Position numbers and translations under genes: made by a program. From positions 1 to 16,550 of the forward strand of contig DATMQA010000065.1 in assembly GCA_035566895.1 (NCBI GenBank): a DNA stretch of 16,550 bases, given 5' to 3'. The first letter of the stretch is position 1. Each line of letters starts with the position of its first letter. The notes under the pieces were generated by a model that ran no database searches, had not been told where the DNA came from, and worked only from the letters and a program-made list of their open reading frames with translations. The DNA comes from DATMQA01 sp035566895. Its GTDB lineage: Bacteria > Verrucomicrobiota > Verrucomicrobiia > Limisphaerales > UBA8199. Positions 6,378 through 14,089 of this stretch are shown here, piece after piece.

Positions 6378-7535
6378 ATGAAAAAACTATGCGCCTCATT
6401 TTTGTGTTTGCTGGCCGGGGTCTATGCCACCGCCAGCTTCGCTGAAGACGAACCGCCCGCCAGTCCGGAAGTGACGGTGGCCATGCAGCCCTACCTGGAC
6501 AGCTATAAGCTGGCGGGCATCATAGCCATTATTGCCGACAAGACCGGAAGGGTTCATTACAAAAACTTCCTCGGCTATGCCGATGTCGAGGCGAAGAAGC
6601 CGATCAGCGAAGACAATGTGTTTTGGGTCGCTTCCATGACCAAGATGTTCGCCGGCGCATCCATCATGATGCTGGTGGATGAAGGTAAAGTCAGCCTGGA
6701 CGATCCCGTCACCAATTATATTCCGCAACTGGCGAAATGGATGGTGGTGGAAGAAAAGGATGAGAATCACGTTCTGCTGAAGCGTTTGGTTCGTCCCGTG
6801 ATGATCCGGCATTTGCTGAGCCACACCAGCGGCCTGACCGGACTGTCGGAGCTTCAACAAGCGACGGGCAAGGACAGCACGCCGTTGAAGGCCCGTGCAT
6901 TGAGTTCCGTCACCGGCCCGCTCCAATGGCAGCCCGGCGACAAATACGCCTATGGCAACCAAGGGATGAACATCGCCGCGCGCATTGTTGAAATCGTCAG
7001 CGGAATGCCTTACGAGCAGTTTCTGCAAAAGCGCTTTTTTGATCCATTACAAATGACCGAGACAACTTTTTGGCCCAGTGAGGCGCAGATTGCGCGGTTG
7101 GCCGGTGCTTACGGCCCAAATAGGCACAAGGACGGCTACGCCAAAGGCGGCATTGACTTTCTGACGAAGCCGTTCCATGACCACGTTCACCGTTTCCCCG
7201 AAGCCGCCGGCGGTTTGTTCTCCACCACGCACGATGTTTTCCGCTATGGCCTCATGCTGGCCAACGACGGGGAATTGGACGGCAAGCGCTACCTTTCCCA
7301 CGCAGCTATGGAGGAATTGCGAAAGAAACAGACCGGAGCAACCGGCGTTGGTTACAGCCTAGGTTACCATTTGCGAAACGGCATGTTTGGCCACGACGGC
7401 GCCTACGGCACCGACCTGTCCGTCAACCCCACAAATGGAATGGTGGCCGTTTTCATGGTCCAATGCACGAGTGGCGACCAATGGGCCGCGCGCGACTTGT
7501 TTCTCAAAACGGCCACCCAAGTCTATCAAAAATGA
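6378..7535 (+). CDS. Secreted serine hydrolase, beta-lactamase class C / penicillin-binding-protein fold
   Basis: A 385-residue exported enzyme. The signal peptide is residues 1-22 (MKKLCASFLCLLAGVYATASFA, likely cut before EDEPP). Active-site motifs in order: S86-M-T-K89 (nucleophile and base), the Y192-G-N194 triad of the YxN motif, and HDG (339-341) in place of KTG. 'IRHLLSHTSGL' and 'AAGGLFSTTHDVFRY' are standard for this family. Proteins of this kind include esterases, D-aminopeptidases and transesterases as well as true AmpC enzymes; HDG in place of KTG is common in the esterase-like members, so antibiotic resistance should not be assumed. The start at ATG 6378 has no good Shine-Dalgarno. 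It is read away from the receiver gene and converges on the molybdoenzyme gene. Confidence 0.93.
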   Translation: MKKLCASFLCLLAGVYATASFAEDEPPASPEVTVAMQPYLDSYKLAGIIAIIADKTGRVHYKNFLGYADVEAKKPISEDNVFWVASMTKMFAGASIMMLVDEGKVSLDDPVTNYIPQLAKWMVVEEKDENHVLLKRLVRPVMIRHLLSHTSGLTGLSELQQATGKDSTPLKARALSSVTGPLQWQPGDKYAYGNQGMNIAARIVEIVSGMPYEQFLQKRFFDPLQMTETTFWPSEAQIARLAGAYGPNRHKDGYAKGGIDFLTKPFHDHVHRFPEAAGGLFSTTHDVFRYGLMLANDGELDGKRYLSHAAMEELRKKQTGATGVGYSLGYHLRNGMFGHDGAYGTDLSVNPTNGMVAVFMVQCTSGDQWAARDLFLKTATQVYQK

Positions 7536-7582
7536 TCCCAGCAATGGGAGCTTCCCGGGTTCAGGTCCCGTTGCGCCCGCCA
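7536..7582 (+). other. Hairpin pair; second half resembles a tRNA 3' end (T-arm, acceptor strand, CCA)
   Basis: The whole gap between two converging genes is structured. TCCCA-GCAA-TGGGA (7536-7549) is a hairpin with a GNRA-type loop directly after a stop codon. Next, CCGGG-TTCAGGT-CCCGT (7555-7571) resembles a tRNA T-arm (4 of 5 pairs; the conserved A58 is G), followed by seven bases TGCGCCC, a G in the discriminator position, and CCA (7580-7582). No matching 5' acceptor strand (GGGCGCA) lies within tRNA distance upstream, so this is not an intact tRNA. It may be a tRNA-derived attachment-site remnant, or simply a bidirectional terminator without T-runs. Confidence 0.3.
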
Positions 7583-7583
7583 G

Positions 7584-8465
7584 CTAAATACCGTCATATC
7601 GAGAATACCCCCGCTCGGCCCAATAGTCTTTTGGTTCGTCCTTGACGTAAGTAATCCGGGTAATCGCTTTGATATTCTTCAGTCCAAATTTCATCGGTGC
7701 AATCAACCGCAACGGAGCTCCGTGTTCGACAGTCAATGGCTGTCCATTATAGTGAGTCGCAAGTAGCGTCTGCGGGTGCCGCGCAGTCAGCAAATCAAGG
7801 GACACGTAATACGGGTCAGGATTCCCGCTGGGAGCGAGATTGACTGATGATTCGATGAAGGCCCAGTTTGCCTGGGAAACAGGCGGGTAGGCTTGCAGCA
7901 GGTCCTCGAACCTCAAGCCGGACCACCAGGCGATTGCGCTCCAACCCTCTACACACACAAGGCGCGTAATCTGGTCGTGGAGCTGAAAGCGGGTTAAAAG
8001 GTTTCGTATATCAAGTGAGGCGGCCAGGCCGGATGAGAGTCCATCGAGAGTCAAACGCCATCTCGGAATGTAACCCGGATCTGGCGTGGCTCCGTTGTAG
8101 TTATTTATGAGCGGCGTAATCTGGGATTTTGTATAGGTGGGCACCAGGCGATTCGGTGAATAGAGCAATTCCGCCACATCATCATCAAATCGCTGAGCTT
8201 TGTTCAGGAGCCACTGGTTACGCGGCCAGAATTTTAGGCCCAGTCTCTGGAGTGTGGTCGGAGGTAACTGGGAAGCCGCAACTCCCAATGCCACGACTGC
8301 GCCTGCGCCAAAAGTAAGAAAATCGCGGCGAGTCCATCGGCGCGCGACCTGGGGGGTGACTTGGATGATCTCAGGGCTCCGTTCGGGGAATACGCCGCGA
8401 GATTCCGGTCTCGGTGGAGACGCCTTTGCAGGCTTTGACTGCGCGTCATTCTTGTCAAGGCTCAT
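7584..8465 (-). CDS. Tat-exported molybdopterin-dependent oxidoreductase (sulfite oxidase/MsrP fold)
   Basis: A 293-residue periplasmic molybdoenzyme catalytic subunit. A twin-arginine signal (T45-R-R-D-F-L50 followed by the hydrophobic TFGAGAVVALGVAA) implies export folded with cofactor. The SUOX-type Moco domain (~100-280) carries 'RLVCVEGWSAIAWWSGLRF', with Cys171 as the expected molybdenum ligand, and 'HGAPLRLIAPMKFGLKNIKAI', typical of the fold. The start at ATG 8465 has GGGAGG eight bases upstream, inside the preceding cytochrome gene, which it overlaps by 11 bp. Pairing with a b-type cytochrome resembles the MsrP-MsrQ arrangement (periplasmic methionine sulfoxide reduction) and other SUOX-like/cytochrome b561 pairs; the substrate cannot be told from sequence. 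Confidence 0.93.
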   Translation of the reverse strand: MSLDKNDAQSKPAKASPPRPESRGVFPERSPEIIQVTPQVARRWTRRDFLTFGAGAVVALGVAASQLPPTTLQRLGLKFWPRNQWLLNKAQRFDDDVAELLYSPNRLVPTYTKSQITPLINNYNGATPDPGYIPRWRLTLDGLSSGLAASLDIRNLLTRFQLHDQITRLVCVEGWSAIAWWSGLRFEDLLQAYPPVSQANWAFIESSVNLAPSGNPDPYYVSLDLLTARHPQTLLATHYNGQPLTVEHGAPLRLIAPMKFGLKNIKAITRITYVKDEPKDYWAERGYSRYDGI

Positions 8466-9282
8466 GAGATTGACCTCCCATCTCCCATCTTTTGGACCAT
8501 CCTGTGATCATGCTGCGCGCCGTGTCCCAACCGGCCGCGAAAACCAGAATGACGTGGGGCACGACAAAGGTGATGAAGAGGCACATCAGCCAGAAATGCC
8601 AGACCCGCGCCCGGTCGAATCCGCCCAGGAGCGCTGCAAGCCAGGAAAGCTGCATGGGTTTGTGAATCGCCCAACCAGTGACAACAGACAACAAACCGGC
8701 GATGGGAATTGAAAAATACGCCAGTCGCTGGAGTGGGTTGTATTTCGAGTTGAAACGGGGAGGGACGCCCCGGCGCCGCCGGAGCAAGGCGAAAGGTGCG
8801 CCCAGATAGTATTTGGCCATAAACAGTGCACCGCGGCCGTCGCTCGCCCGCGGCAGGAGAGAACGCCAGTCGCCCCCGAGCCACAGGCCAGCGAGATACA
8901 CCACCGCGTTCGCCATGAATAAGTAGGCACAGCACCAGTGAAGACGCATCGCTGGGGCGAGCATGTACGGGCCGAGGCTGAAATGGTTGTATATCCAGTC
9001 GGACGGGCTCGCATAGCTGTGCAACCAGGGGACATGAGCGCAGAGCCAGACACCGGCATCAGCGAAGTAGTCGGAGTTGCCAGTGTGCGGGTCCGGTCTG
9101 TGTTGATAAATGGGCGACGCCCAGTAAATGGAGATGCCGCTCACTATCAGGCCCGCGAGAAGCAGAACGTTCAGCCAATGACTCACTCGCACCAACAGAT
9201 GGTGTTTGCGGACAAGACGCGCGCCCGGCCGCGAGGAAGCCACGCGGCCAGGCGCGTCATTGAGCTGCATTTTGCAAGCCAT
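8455..9282 (-). CDS. Cytochrome b561-like di-haem membrane protein
   Basis: A 275-residue integral membrane electron carrier, probably linking the quinone pool to the molybdoenzyme encoded just downstream. Four hydrophobic segments are visible at about 37-55, 112-136, 187-207 and 228-252. Candidate haem-ligand histidines lie in the first (H35, VSHWLN), second (H115, RLHWCCAY) and fourth (H229, WHFW; H243, VPHVILV) segments, as in the cytochrome b561/Ni-Fe hydrogenase b-type family. The start at ATG 9282 is supported by GGAG nine bases upstream. It begins 18 bp after the hydrolase stop and overlaps the molybdoenzyme gene by 11 bp, so the three form one operon. Confidence 0.93.
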   Translation of the reverse strand: MACKMQLNDAPGRVASSRPGARLVRKHHLLVRVSHWLNVLLLAGLIVSGISIYWASPIYQHRPDPHTGNSDYFADAGVWLCAHVPWLHSYASPSDWIYNHFSLGPYMLAPAMRLHWCCAYLFMANAVVYLAGLWLGGDWRSLLPRASDGRGALFMAKYYLGAPFALLRRRRGVPPRFNSKYNPLQRLAYFSIPIAGLLSVVTGWAIHKPMQLSWLAALLGGFDRARVWHFWLMCLFITFVVPHVILVFAAGWDTARSMITGWSKRWEMGGQSHEP

Positions 9283-9300
9283 GGGCAGAGTCTCCAGTTT

Positions 9301-10707
9301 TCAATTCGTGGTCTGGGGTACCGGGGCGGAAACCACGAAAATGCTGCTGGTTGCAAGCTCACCGTTGGGTTGCTTGGCGGTCACGGCGTAGGCGATGCCG
9401 CCGGCCTCTACTGCCACGCTGCCAGCCTCAACTTTAGTTACCGGAACACCAGGCGGCACGGAAACCGTCCGAGAGCCGTCCTGATAGCTCACGACGAGAG
9501 TCGTGCCGCTGCCCTTCTGCAGGACGCCATTGGTCATGCGTGAGCGCGATTGGGCGACTGGCTGACCCGAAACGGCCCCGTTCGTCATGCGGCTGCGCCT
9601 GGGCTCGCCGGCTGGTGCATCCAACAGGACGCTGCCTTCAGCGGCACCGCGCAATTCTGCTGGAAAGACAATGATTTGTTTTGCCACCTCGGTTCCGTCC
9701 AGCGCCTCCTCTGAAGCGACACCAATGTACGAGTCCGATGTCACTTGACTCAGGTCGGAGGGAACCTGCCGATACGTCGTGAGAGGCCGCGTGATTTCGA
9801 GACTCACAATTCCCGATTTTGTTCCAATCTCAATCGAATTGGGTGTCACTGACTTGACCTGCCCCAGGACGCCTGAGAGCGGCGGAACGGATTGAGCACT
9901 TGCGCGGACGGTATCGAGTGCGGTGACCGGCGTGTTAGCAGCCTCGATGATTACCTCGGCTACCTGCTTTGGTCTGGATAACATTGGCACATGGCCGGTG
10001 GCAAGAGTCGTCGTTGTCGCATGGATATGCTCCGCGACTGCCCGCTCATACTCGGGCGGCAATATCCGGTCGTTAGCTGCGGCGATGAACCACGACGGTT
10101 TTGTCGTCCAGGCCGGGACCGACACTTTATCGGCGAAGCAAGCCGAATTCCACGCACCCTGAGTTGCATAGACGATGGCTCTTTCGGCCGGCCGAAGATC
10201 GGGGACGAAGTCCTCGTCGATTCCTTTGCGGGTGAGCGAAAGGAAACCCGCAGCATCAGGCTTTATTTCGGCGTTACCAGGGCTGGCCGCGTAAGGCTTG
10301 AGCACGTCGCTGGCTGCCTGCCCCACGTCTGGCACGAGCGCCGCTATGTAAACAAGCCCGGCAACCTTAGGGTCGTTTCCAGCCTCGCTGATAACCATCC
10401 CGGCCCAGGAATGTCCGACAAGAATGACGGGGCCATCCTGCCTGGCAATGGCCCGCCGTGTTGCCGCGACGTCATCCGCCAGCGAGGAAAGTGGATTCTG
10501 GACCGCTGTTACCTGCAGACCCCTGGCCTCAAGCAGAGGAATGACTTTGGCCCAGCTTGATCCGTCCGCAAAGGCCCCATGGACCAAAACAACGTTTTTT
10601 ACCGAGGACGCCGCGGCTGCCACCGGCGATGGGTCGGCGCCTATAGTGAGAGCGCCAGCCACCAACAATGCGAGCTTCACGTTCATTTTCGAGACTACCT
10701 GCTTCAT
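9301..10707 (-). CDS. Exported alpha/beta hydrolase fused to a DUF5666-like C-terminal domain
   Basis: With the start at ATG 10707 this is 468 residues; ATG 10686 is also possible, and the frame stays open upstream to GTG 10929. I prefer 10707 because a basic n-region and hydrophobic LALLVAGALTIGA then form a signal peptide ending near VAAAA. The hydrolase part (~38-258) has VVLVHGAFADGSSW, the nucleophile elbow GHSWAG (Ser100), Asp213 (ANDRILPPE) and His239 (TGHVPML), an intact Ser-Asp-His triad of the esterase/EstA type. Residues ~275-468 ('GQVKSVTPNSIEI...', two copies of RSRMTNG, 'GSGTTLVVSYQDGSRTVSVPPGVPVTKVEAG') resemble a secreted DUF5666-like family that I recall as stand-alone proteins beside cytochrome b561 genes. 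It heads the operon with cytochrome and molybdoenzyme. The substrate is unknown. Confidence 0.88.
   Translation of the reverse strand: MKQVVSKMNVKLALLVAGALTIGADPSPVAAAASSVKNVVLVHGAFADGSSWAKVIPLLEARGLQVTAVQNPLSSLADDVAATRRAIARQDGPVILVGHSWAGMVISEAGNDPKVAGLVYIAALVPDVGQAASDVLKPYAASPGNAEIKPDAAGFLSLTRKGIDEDFVPDLRPAERAIVYATQGAWNSACFADKVSVPAWTTKPSWFIAAANDRILPPEYERAVAEHIHATTTTLATGHVPMLSRPKQVAEVIIEAANTPVTALDTVRASAQSVPPLSGVLGQVKSVTPNSIEIGTKSGIVSLEITRPLTTYRQVPSDLSQVTSDSYIGVASEEALDGTEVAKQIIVFPAELRGAAEGSVLLDAPAGEPRRSRMTNGAVSGQPVAQSRSRMTNGVLQKGSGTTLVVSYQDGSRTVSVPPGVPVTKVEAGSVAVEAGGIAYAVTAKQPNGELATSSIFVVSAPVPQTTN
9526..9600 (-). repeat. Internal duplication encoding two RSRMTNG units
   Basis: Two stretches of the hydrolase-fusion gene both encode RSRMTNG followed by a Val-containing segment (GAVSGQ and GVLQKG), 19 residues apart. 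The DNA copies around the two GTCATGC blocks (9534-9540 and 9585-9591) are similar but not identical. This looks like an old in-frame duplication in the DUF5666-like part. Confidence 0.55.
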
Positions 10708-10832
10708 CGCACTTGGGAAACAGGCCGACCAGCCGGCCGCAAACAACCCCCTTGGGTTGCTGCCATTGTCCGGGCCGGCGGGAGGGTATGATCTTACGTT
10801 TGTAGTCGGTTCGATTTGGTTTTTAATATTCA

Positions 10833-10929
10833 TTTTCGTATCTGGTTTGTTCGTTGTTTTTGTTGTTGCGTCGGCAAAAGCGCCGTGGACAAGAACAACG
10901 CAGGTTTTTGATTGTCTGGGGTATCTCAC
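10833..10929 (-). pseudogene. Remnant of a second alpha/beta hydrolase start (VVLVHGAFAD)
   Basis: In frame with, and upstream of, the hydrolase start, GTG 10929 opens a short segment containing CVVLVHGAFADA. These ten residues (VVLVHGAFAD) recur exactly at the start of the intact hydrolase domain ~100 codons later. The two DNA copies differ almost only at third codon positions, so this is a diverged paralogue fragment, not a recent copy. After it come A/C-rich filler (CAACAACAAAAACAACGAAC) and a possible further start, ATG 10833. I read it as the 5' stump of a former upstream hydrolase gene; translation as an N-terminal extension of the current protein is the alternative. Confidence 0.5.
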
Positions 10930-11069
10930 GGACCTGCCTTTCCAGTGAATGTTTGCGTTAGGTCCTTTGCGACAGCCGCATTTCCTATTGTGATTCTGTC
11001 CATATACACTTTTGTTTCACGGTTTGCCCGCGCGCTATTCCGCGCGAGTCTCCGTCATGCCGCTTCTAA

Positions 11070-11086
11070 TGCAGTGTTGATGCCAA
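11070..11086 (-). promoter_or_regulatory. Sigma-54 (-24/-12) promoter for the hydrolase-cytochrome-molybdoenzyme operon
   Basis: Read leftwards, TTGGCATCAACACTGCA has GG, exactly ten bases, then GC, with a full TTGGCA at -24 and CTGCA (consensus TTGCA) at -12. The predicted start is near 11059, 130 bases before GTG 10929 and ~350 before ATG 10707. A perfect dyad lies about 136 bp upstream of the start site, where enhancer-binding proteins usually bind. It is inferred from sequence only. Confidence 0.6.
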
Positions 11087-11182
11087 CAGGGGTGACGGAC
11101 GGATGGGGTTTGATGAAACGCCTCTTGGGCAATGCTTTGGAACGTAAAACGGCTGTTCCGTGCAGAGCCGAAAACCGGGCGG

Positions 11183-11206
11183 ACCGCGTCTTCCTGCGGA
11201 CGCGGT
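11183..11206. promoter_or_regulatory. Perfect dyad ACCGCGTC-N8-GACGCGGT, candidate enhancer site
   Basis: Two 8-bp arms pair perfectly around the 8-base spacer TTCCTGCG. The centre is ~136 bp upstream of the predicted sigma-54 start at 11059. The core CGCGTC-N8-GACGCG is identical, including spacer length, to that of the dyad at 15057-15082 upstream of the other sigma-54 promoter. No T-run follows on either strand, so it is not a terminator. Confidence 0.6.
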
Positions 11207-11347
11207 GTCGCCGCGACGTCACATGCGTTCTGGTCCCGGGCTTTATGCCAACTGGCTATTTCATAAACGCCCGGGCGGAACAGATTGCAACAGTCATCCG
11301 GCGTGAGCCTGCTGACCCCCGATAGGAAAAGGTTCTATTGGACAGCT

Positions 11348-11971
11348 CTAGCGCTGCCTGGACGAGCCAAGCTTTTCAACCATCCGAATCAAATCGGCGA
11401 GAGAATTCGCCTGCATCTTTTGCATGATGTGGGCGCGATGAAATTTGATTGTGGCCTCGGTTGTGGAGAGCTCGCCGGCGACCTGTTTGTTAAGGAGGCC
11501 CTTGGCAACCAGGGTCATTACCTCTCGCTCACGTGGCGTGAGTTGTTCATAACGTTTTCGCAATTCCCGGGTTTCAGACTCCTTTTGGAGCACCGACCGA
11601 TCGCGCTCGATGGCAGCTTGGATGGCGTCCAGCAAAACACGGCTGCGAAATGGCTTGGTCAGAAATTCCACCGCTCCCGCTTTCATCGCGCGCACTGACA
11701 TGGGGATGTCCCCGTGCCCGGTGATGAAAATAATTGGAATATGGAAGCCCGATTGAGCCAGCTCACGTTGCAGGTCCATGCCGCTCAGGCCTGGCATCCG
11801 CACGTCGAGGACAAGGCAGGCGGGACCTTCCGGTCGCGGGCTCTTGAGAAAATCGCGGGCGGAAGAGAATGGTTGGACATTCAACCCGGCCGTGCGAATG
11901 AGACGCTCGGTGGAACGGCGAAACAACTGATCGTCATCCACTAGAAACACAATGGGCTCGACCGCGTTCAT
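11348..11971 (-). CDS. FixJ-family response regulator (receiver + LuxR-type HTH)
   Basis: A 207-residue DNA-binding response regulator. The receiver (1-~120) has the acidic pocket D12-D14, phospho-acceptor D56 (LVLDVRMPGLSG), Thr84 (FITGHGDIPMSVRAMKAGA) and Lys106 (FLTKPF). The LuxR/FixJ HTH (~141-200) reads 'LTPREREVMTLVAKGLLNKQVAGELSTTEATIKFHRAHIMQKM'. The ATG at 11971 overlaps the stop of the kinase gene by four bases (ATGA), marking them as a cognate pair translated together. FixJ-type regulators act on sigma-70 promoters, so this protein is less likely than the AAA+ activators to drive the sigma-54 promoters here. Confidence 0.95.
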   Translation of the reverse strand: MNAVEPIVFLVDDDQLFRRSTERLIRTAGLNVQPFSSARDFLKSPRPEGPACLVLDVRMPGLSGMDLQRELAQSGFHIPIIFITGHGDIPMSVRAMKAGAVEFLTKPFRSRVLLDAIQAAIERDRSVLQKESETRELRKRYEQLTPREREVMTLVAKGLLNKQVAGELSTTEATIKFHRAHIMQKMQANSLADLIRMVEKLGSSRQR

Positions 11972-14088
11972 GATTTGGTATTGCCTGCATCCGGCAGACT
12001 GAACAGAAAGGTTGCGCCCGGTCCTTGATTCGTCTCAGCCCACAGCCGGCCACCATGTGCCTCGATGATCGAGCGGCTGATTGCCAGCCCCATACCCATC
12101 CCTTGAGGTTTGGTCGTGTAGAAAGCCTCAAAGAGCCGGTCCATCTCATCGCGTTTGAATCCCATGCCGGCATCCTGCACGGTAAGCAGGACCACACGCT
12201 CTTTGTCCCGTATTTCAGGGCGGCCGCGAATGACCAGAGCGCGTTTCGATGCCTCGGTGGCGTTCATTGCCTCCATCCCGTTAACTACCAGATTCAGCAA
12301 AACCTGTTGGAGTTGCACTCGATCTCCGGCAACCGGGGGCAGATCCTCTGCCAGTTCAGTCAGGATGGTTACCTGCCGCGCAGCGAATTCATGTCGAGCG
12401 AGCACTAACACGTCCGCGACAACATCCCTTAAATTGAGAACGGTTCGCTCGGATGGGGCATTCCTTACCAACTGCCGAACTCGTGAGATTACAGCGCTTG
12501 CCTGGTCGGTGCCCTGGATTATTTCTGTCAGCGCTTCCCGAATTTCGTCGAGCGGCGGAGTGCCGTGCGCCAGGAGGCTGAGACAGGCGTTGGCATTGTT
12601 GGTAATGGAGCCGAGCGGCTGGTTGACTTCGTGCGCAATCGATGCGGTCAATTCTCCGAGGCTCGTGACTCTGGCAGCATGGGTGAGCTCCGAGCGAACC
12701 TTGTCGAGCGCTTCCTCCGCGAGCCGACGCTGCGTCACGTCCTGAACTGCGCCGATGAACTCCAATTGTCCATCGGCGTTGCGGTTGCCGTGCGCAATCA
12801 GGTGCAGGTGTTTCACAGAGCGGTTGGGCATCAGCAGGCGGTGCTCGTACTCAAAGTCGCTGAAACCGCCTCGCGCCCGGTTGATCATATCATTCAACAT
12901 CGGGAGGTCTTCTGGATGCACTCGACCGCCGATCAGTTCCAGCGTAACGGTCAAACCCTGGTCAAACTCGAATATGCGATAGAGCTGCTCTGACCATGCG
13001 ATCTCGTCCGTTGCGACACGCCAGGAAAAACTGCCTATTCGGGCGAGATGCTGGCCTTCGGCTAGAAATGCTTCACTGCGCTGCAGGGCCTGCTCCGCGC
13101 GTTTCCGCTCATCAATGTCGGTCTGCAGAGAGCACCAGCGGGCGATGCGTCCGTCCGGGTGCCGAATGGGAAGCCCGCAAACCTGAAACCATCGATAAGT
13201 GCCATCGGAACGTCGAATCCGTGTCTCGAAGTCATATGGATCGCCTGAAGTGATCGAGTGTGTGAAAGTCTCTATGACGCGAGGGAGGTCGTCAGGATGA
13301 ACCGTGTCACTGGTCCCCCATTGCTTCAGTTCCTCCAGTGGCCTGCCGCAGTATTCGACGAGTTGTTTGTTGACGGCTTCGACCTCACCGACCGGCGTCA
13401 AGGTTGCGACCTGGCCGGGAATACTATCTAGAATCAAGCGCGCGTTGCGCTCGCTTTCGCGCACGGCTTCTTCTGCCCGTCGGCGCTCCGCAACCTCCTT
13501 TTTCAGCTCTTCATTGGCTGCGGCAAGTTCTGAAGTTCGTTGCGCGACCCTTTGATCAAGTTCCTTGGCGATCCGCTTTTGTTCGCTCAACAGCCGCGCT
13601 TCCTGCAGCCCGATCGTTGCCTGATTCGCCGCGACGCTCAGGAGAAGTCTCTCGGTCTGCCCTGGGAAATTCAGACGCTGAGAGCCCGCTACGATAAAAC
13701 CGATTTCTCCCTGCAACCCCAGTCGCAAGGGTACGATGGAAATGTCCTGGTCTCCAATGCGGTTCCGCACCGACGACGGCCAGTTCTGCGGGTCCTCTCC
13801 CAAACACCGGTGGAACAATTCTCCAATCTGCTGCGGACCAGCCGTCAGGCTTTGGGGTTGGGCGACCCGGGCCATCTCGATGGGTGCCTCTCCGGTTGGT
13901 TCTTTCAGCCGCACATAGACCAGATCCAGGTGGAGCATTTCCAGCAGCACGTCGAGCAGGGTGCGAACAATCCGGGACGGCTCGCCGCCACTCCACATGG
14001 CTGGAAGAGCGAGGACGCTGACCAGATCATTGATGCAGCGACGAAGGTGCTTGATCTCCTCAGCGGGATGTTCGAACTGCACTTGCAT
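11968..14088 (-). CDS. Soluble GAF-PAS-PAS sensor histidine kinase
   Basis: A 706-residue cytoplasmic kinase with no membrane segment. Order: a GAF-like domain (~35-165), a coiled coil (~165-215, ending AERRRAEEAVRESERNARL), PAS 1 with PAC (~214-328; 'HPDDLPRVIETF', 'DGTYRWFQVCGLPIRHPDGRI'), PAS 2 (~335-455; 'HPEDLPMLNDMI', 'FIGAVQDVTQRR'), a HisKA domain with phosphorylatable His486 (SIAHEVNQPLGSI), then the ATPase: N box LLNLVVNGMEAM (597-608), G1 QDAGMGF (638-644), F box FEAFYTTKPQ and G2 GMGMGL (663-668). It starts one base after the MEDS gene stop (TGACATG) and overlaps the response regulator gene by four bases. It presumably phosphorylates that regulator, with MEDS, GAF and PAS domains as inputs. 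Confidence 0.95.
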   Translation of the reverse strand: MQVQFEHPAEEIKHLRRCINDLVSVLALPAMWSGGEPSRIVRTLLDVLLEMLHLDLVYVRLKEPTGEAPIEMARVAQPQSLTAGPQQIGELFHRCLGEDPQNWPSSVRNRIGDQDISIVPLRLGLQGEIGFIVAGSQRLNFPGQTERLLLSVAANQATIGLQEARLLSEQKRIAKELDQRVAQRTSELAAANEELKKEVAERRRAEEAVRESERNARLILDSIPGQVATLTPVGEVEAVNKQLVEYCGRPLEELKQWGTSDTVHPDDLPRVIETFTHSITSGDPYDFETRIRRSDGTYRWFQVCGLPIRHPDGRIARWCSLQTDIDERKRAEQALQRSEAFLAEGQHLARIGSFSWRVATDEIAWSEQLYRIFEFDQGLTVTLELIGGRVHPEDLPMLNDMINRARGGFSDFEYEHRLLMPNRSVKHLHLIAHGNRNADGQLEFIGAVQDVTQRRLAEEALDKVRSELTHAARVTSLGELTASIAHEVNQPLGSITNNANACLSLLAHGTPPLDEIREALTEIIQGTDQASAVISRVRQLVRNAPSERTVLNLRDVVADVLVLARHEFAARQVTILTELAEDLPPVAGDRVQLQQVLLNLVVNGMEAMNATEASKRALVIRGRPEIRDKERVVLLTVQDAGMGFKRDEMDRLFEAFYTTKPQGMGMGLAISRSIIEAHGGRLWAETNQGPGATFLFSLPDAGNTKS

Positions 14089-14089
14089 G

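Larger units (their letters stand above)
10930..11347. other. Intergenic control region (418 bp), no gene supported
   Basis: It lies upstream of the hydrolase-cytochrome-molybdoenzyme operon and downstream of the response regulator gene. It contains the minus-strand sigma-54 promoter and perfect dyad listed separately, a CGCGCG-CTATTC-CGCGCG inverted repeat (11029-11046), and the palindrome CGCCCGGGCG (around 11268-11277). An open frame at 10912-11325 has no family resemblance and covers the regulatory elements, so I do not call it a gene. Confidence 0.55.

Noticed and set aside
6396..7028. 210-codon minus-strand frame opposite the serine hydrolase
   Set aside because: Antisense shadow of a gene with clear catalytic motifs; His-rich chance composition.
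6378..7535. Serine hydrolase considered as an AmpC antibiotic-resistance gene
   Set aside because: The SxxK and YxN motifs are shared by many esterases and peptidases of this fold, KTG is replaced by HDG, and nothing in the context indicates resistance.
7510..7582. Intact tRNA gene
   Set aside because: Only a 3'-end-like portion can be drawn; no acceptor 5' strand, D-arm or anticodon arm fits upstream, which is coding sequence.
10325..10345. CTGGCACGAGCGCCGCT, a GG-N10-GC sigma-54-like match on the plus strand
   Set aside because: It lies inside and antisense to the hydrolase gene with no gene to drive, and its -12 half (CCGCT) is poor; likely chance.
9991..10560. 189-codon plus-strand frame opposite the alpha/beta hydrolase
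   Set aside because: Antisense to a gene with an intact catalytic triad; no ribosome-binding site or family resemblance.
10912..11325. 137-codon plus-strand frame in the control region
   Set aside because: It covers the sigma-54 promoter and dyad, has no recognisable domain, and its composition is not protein-like.
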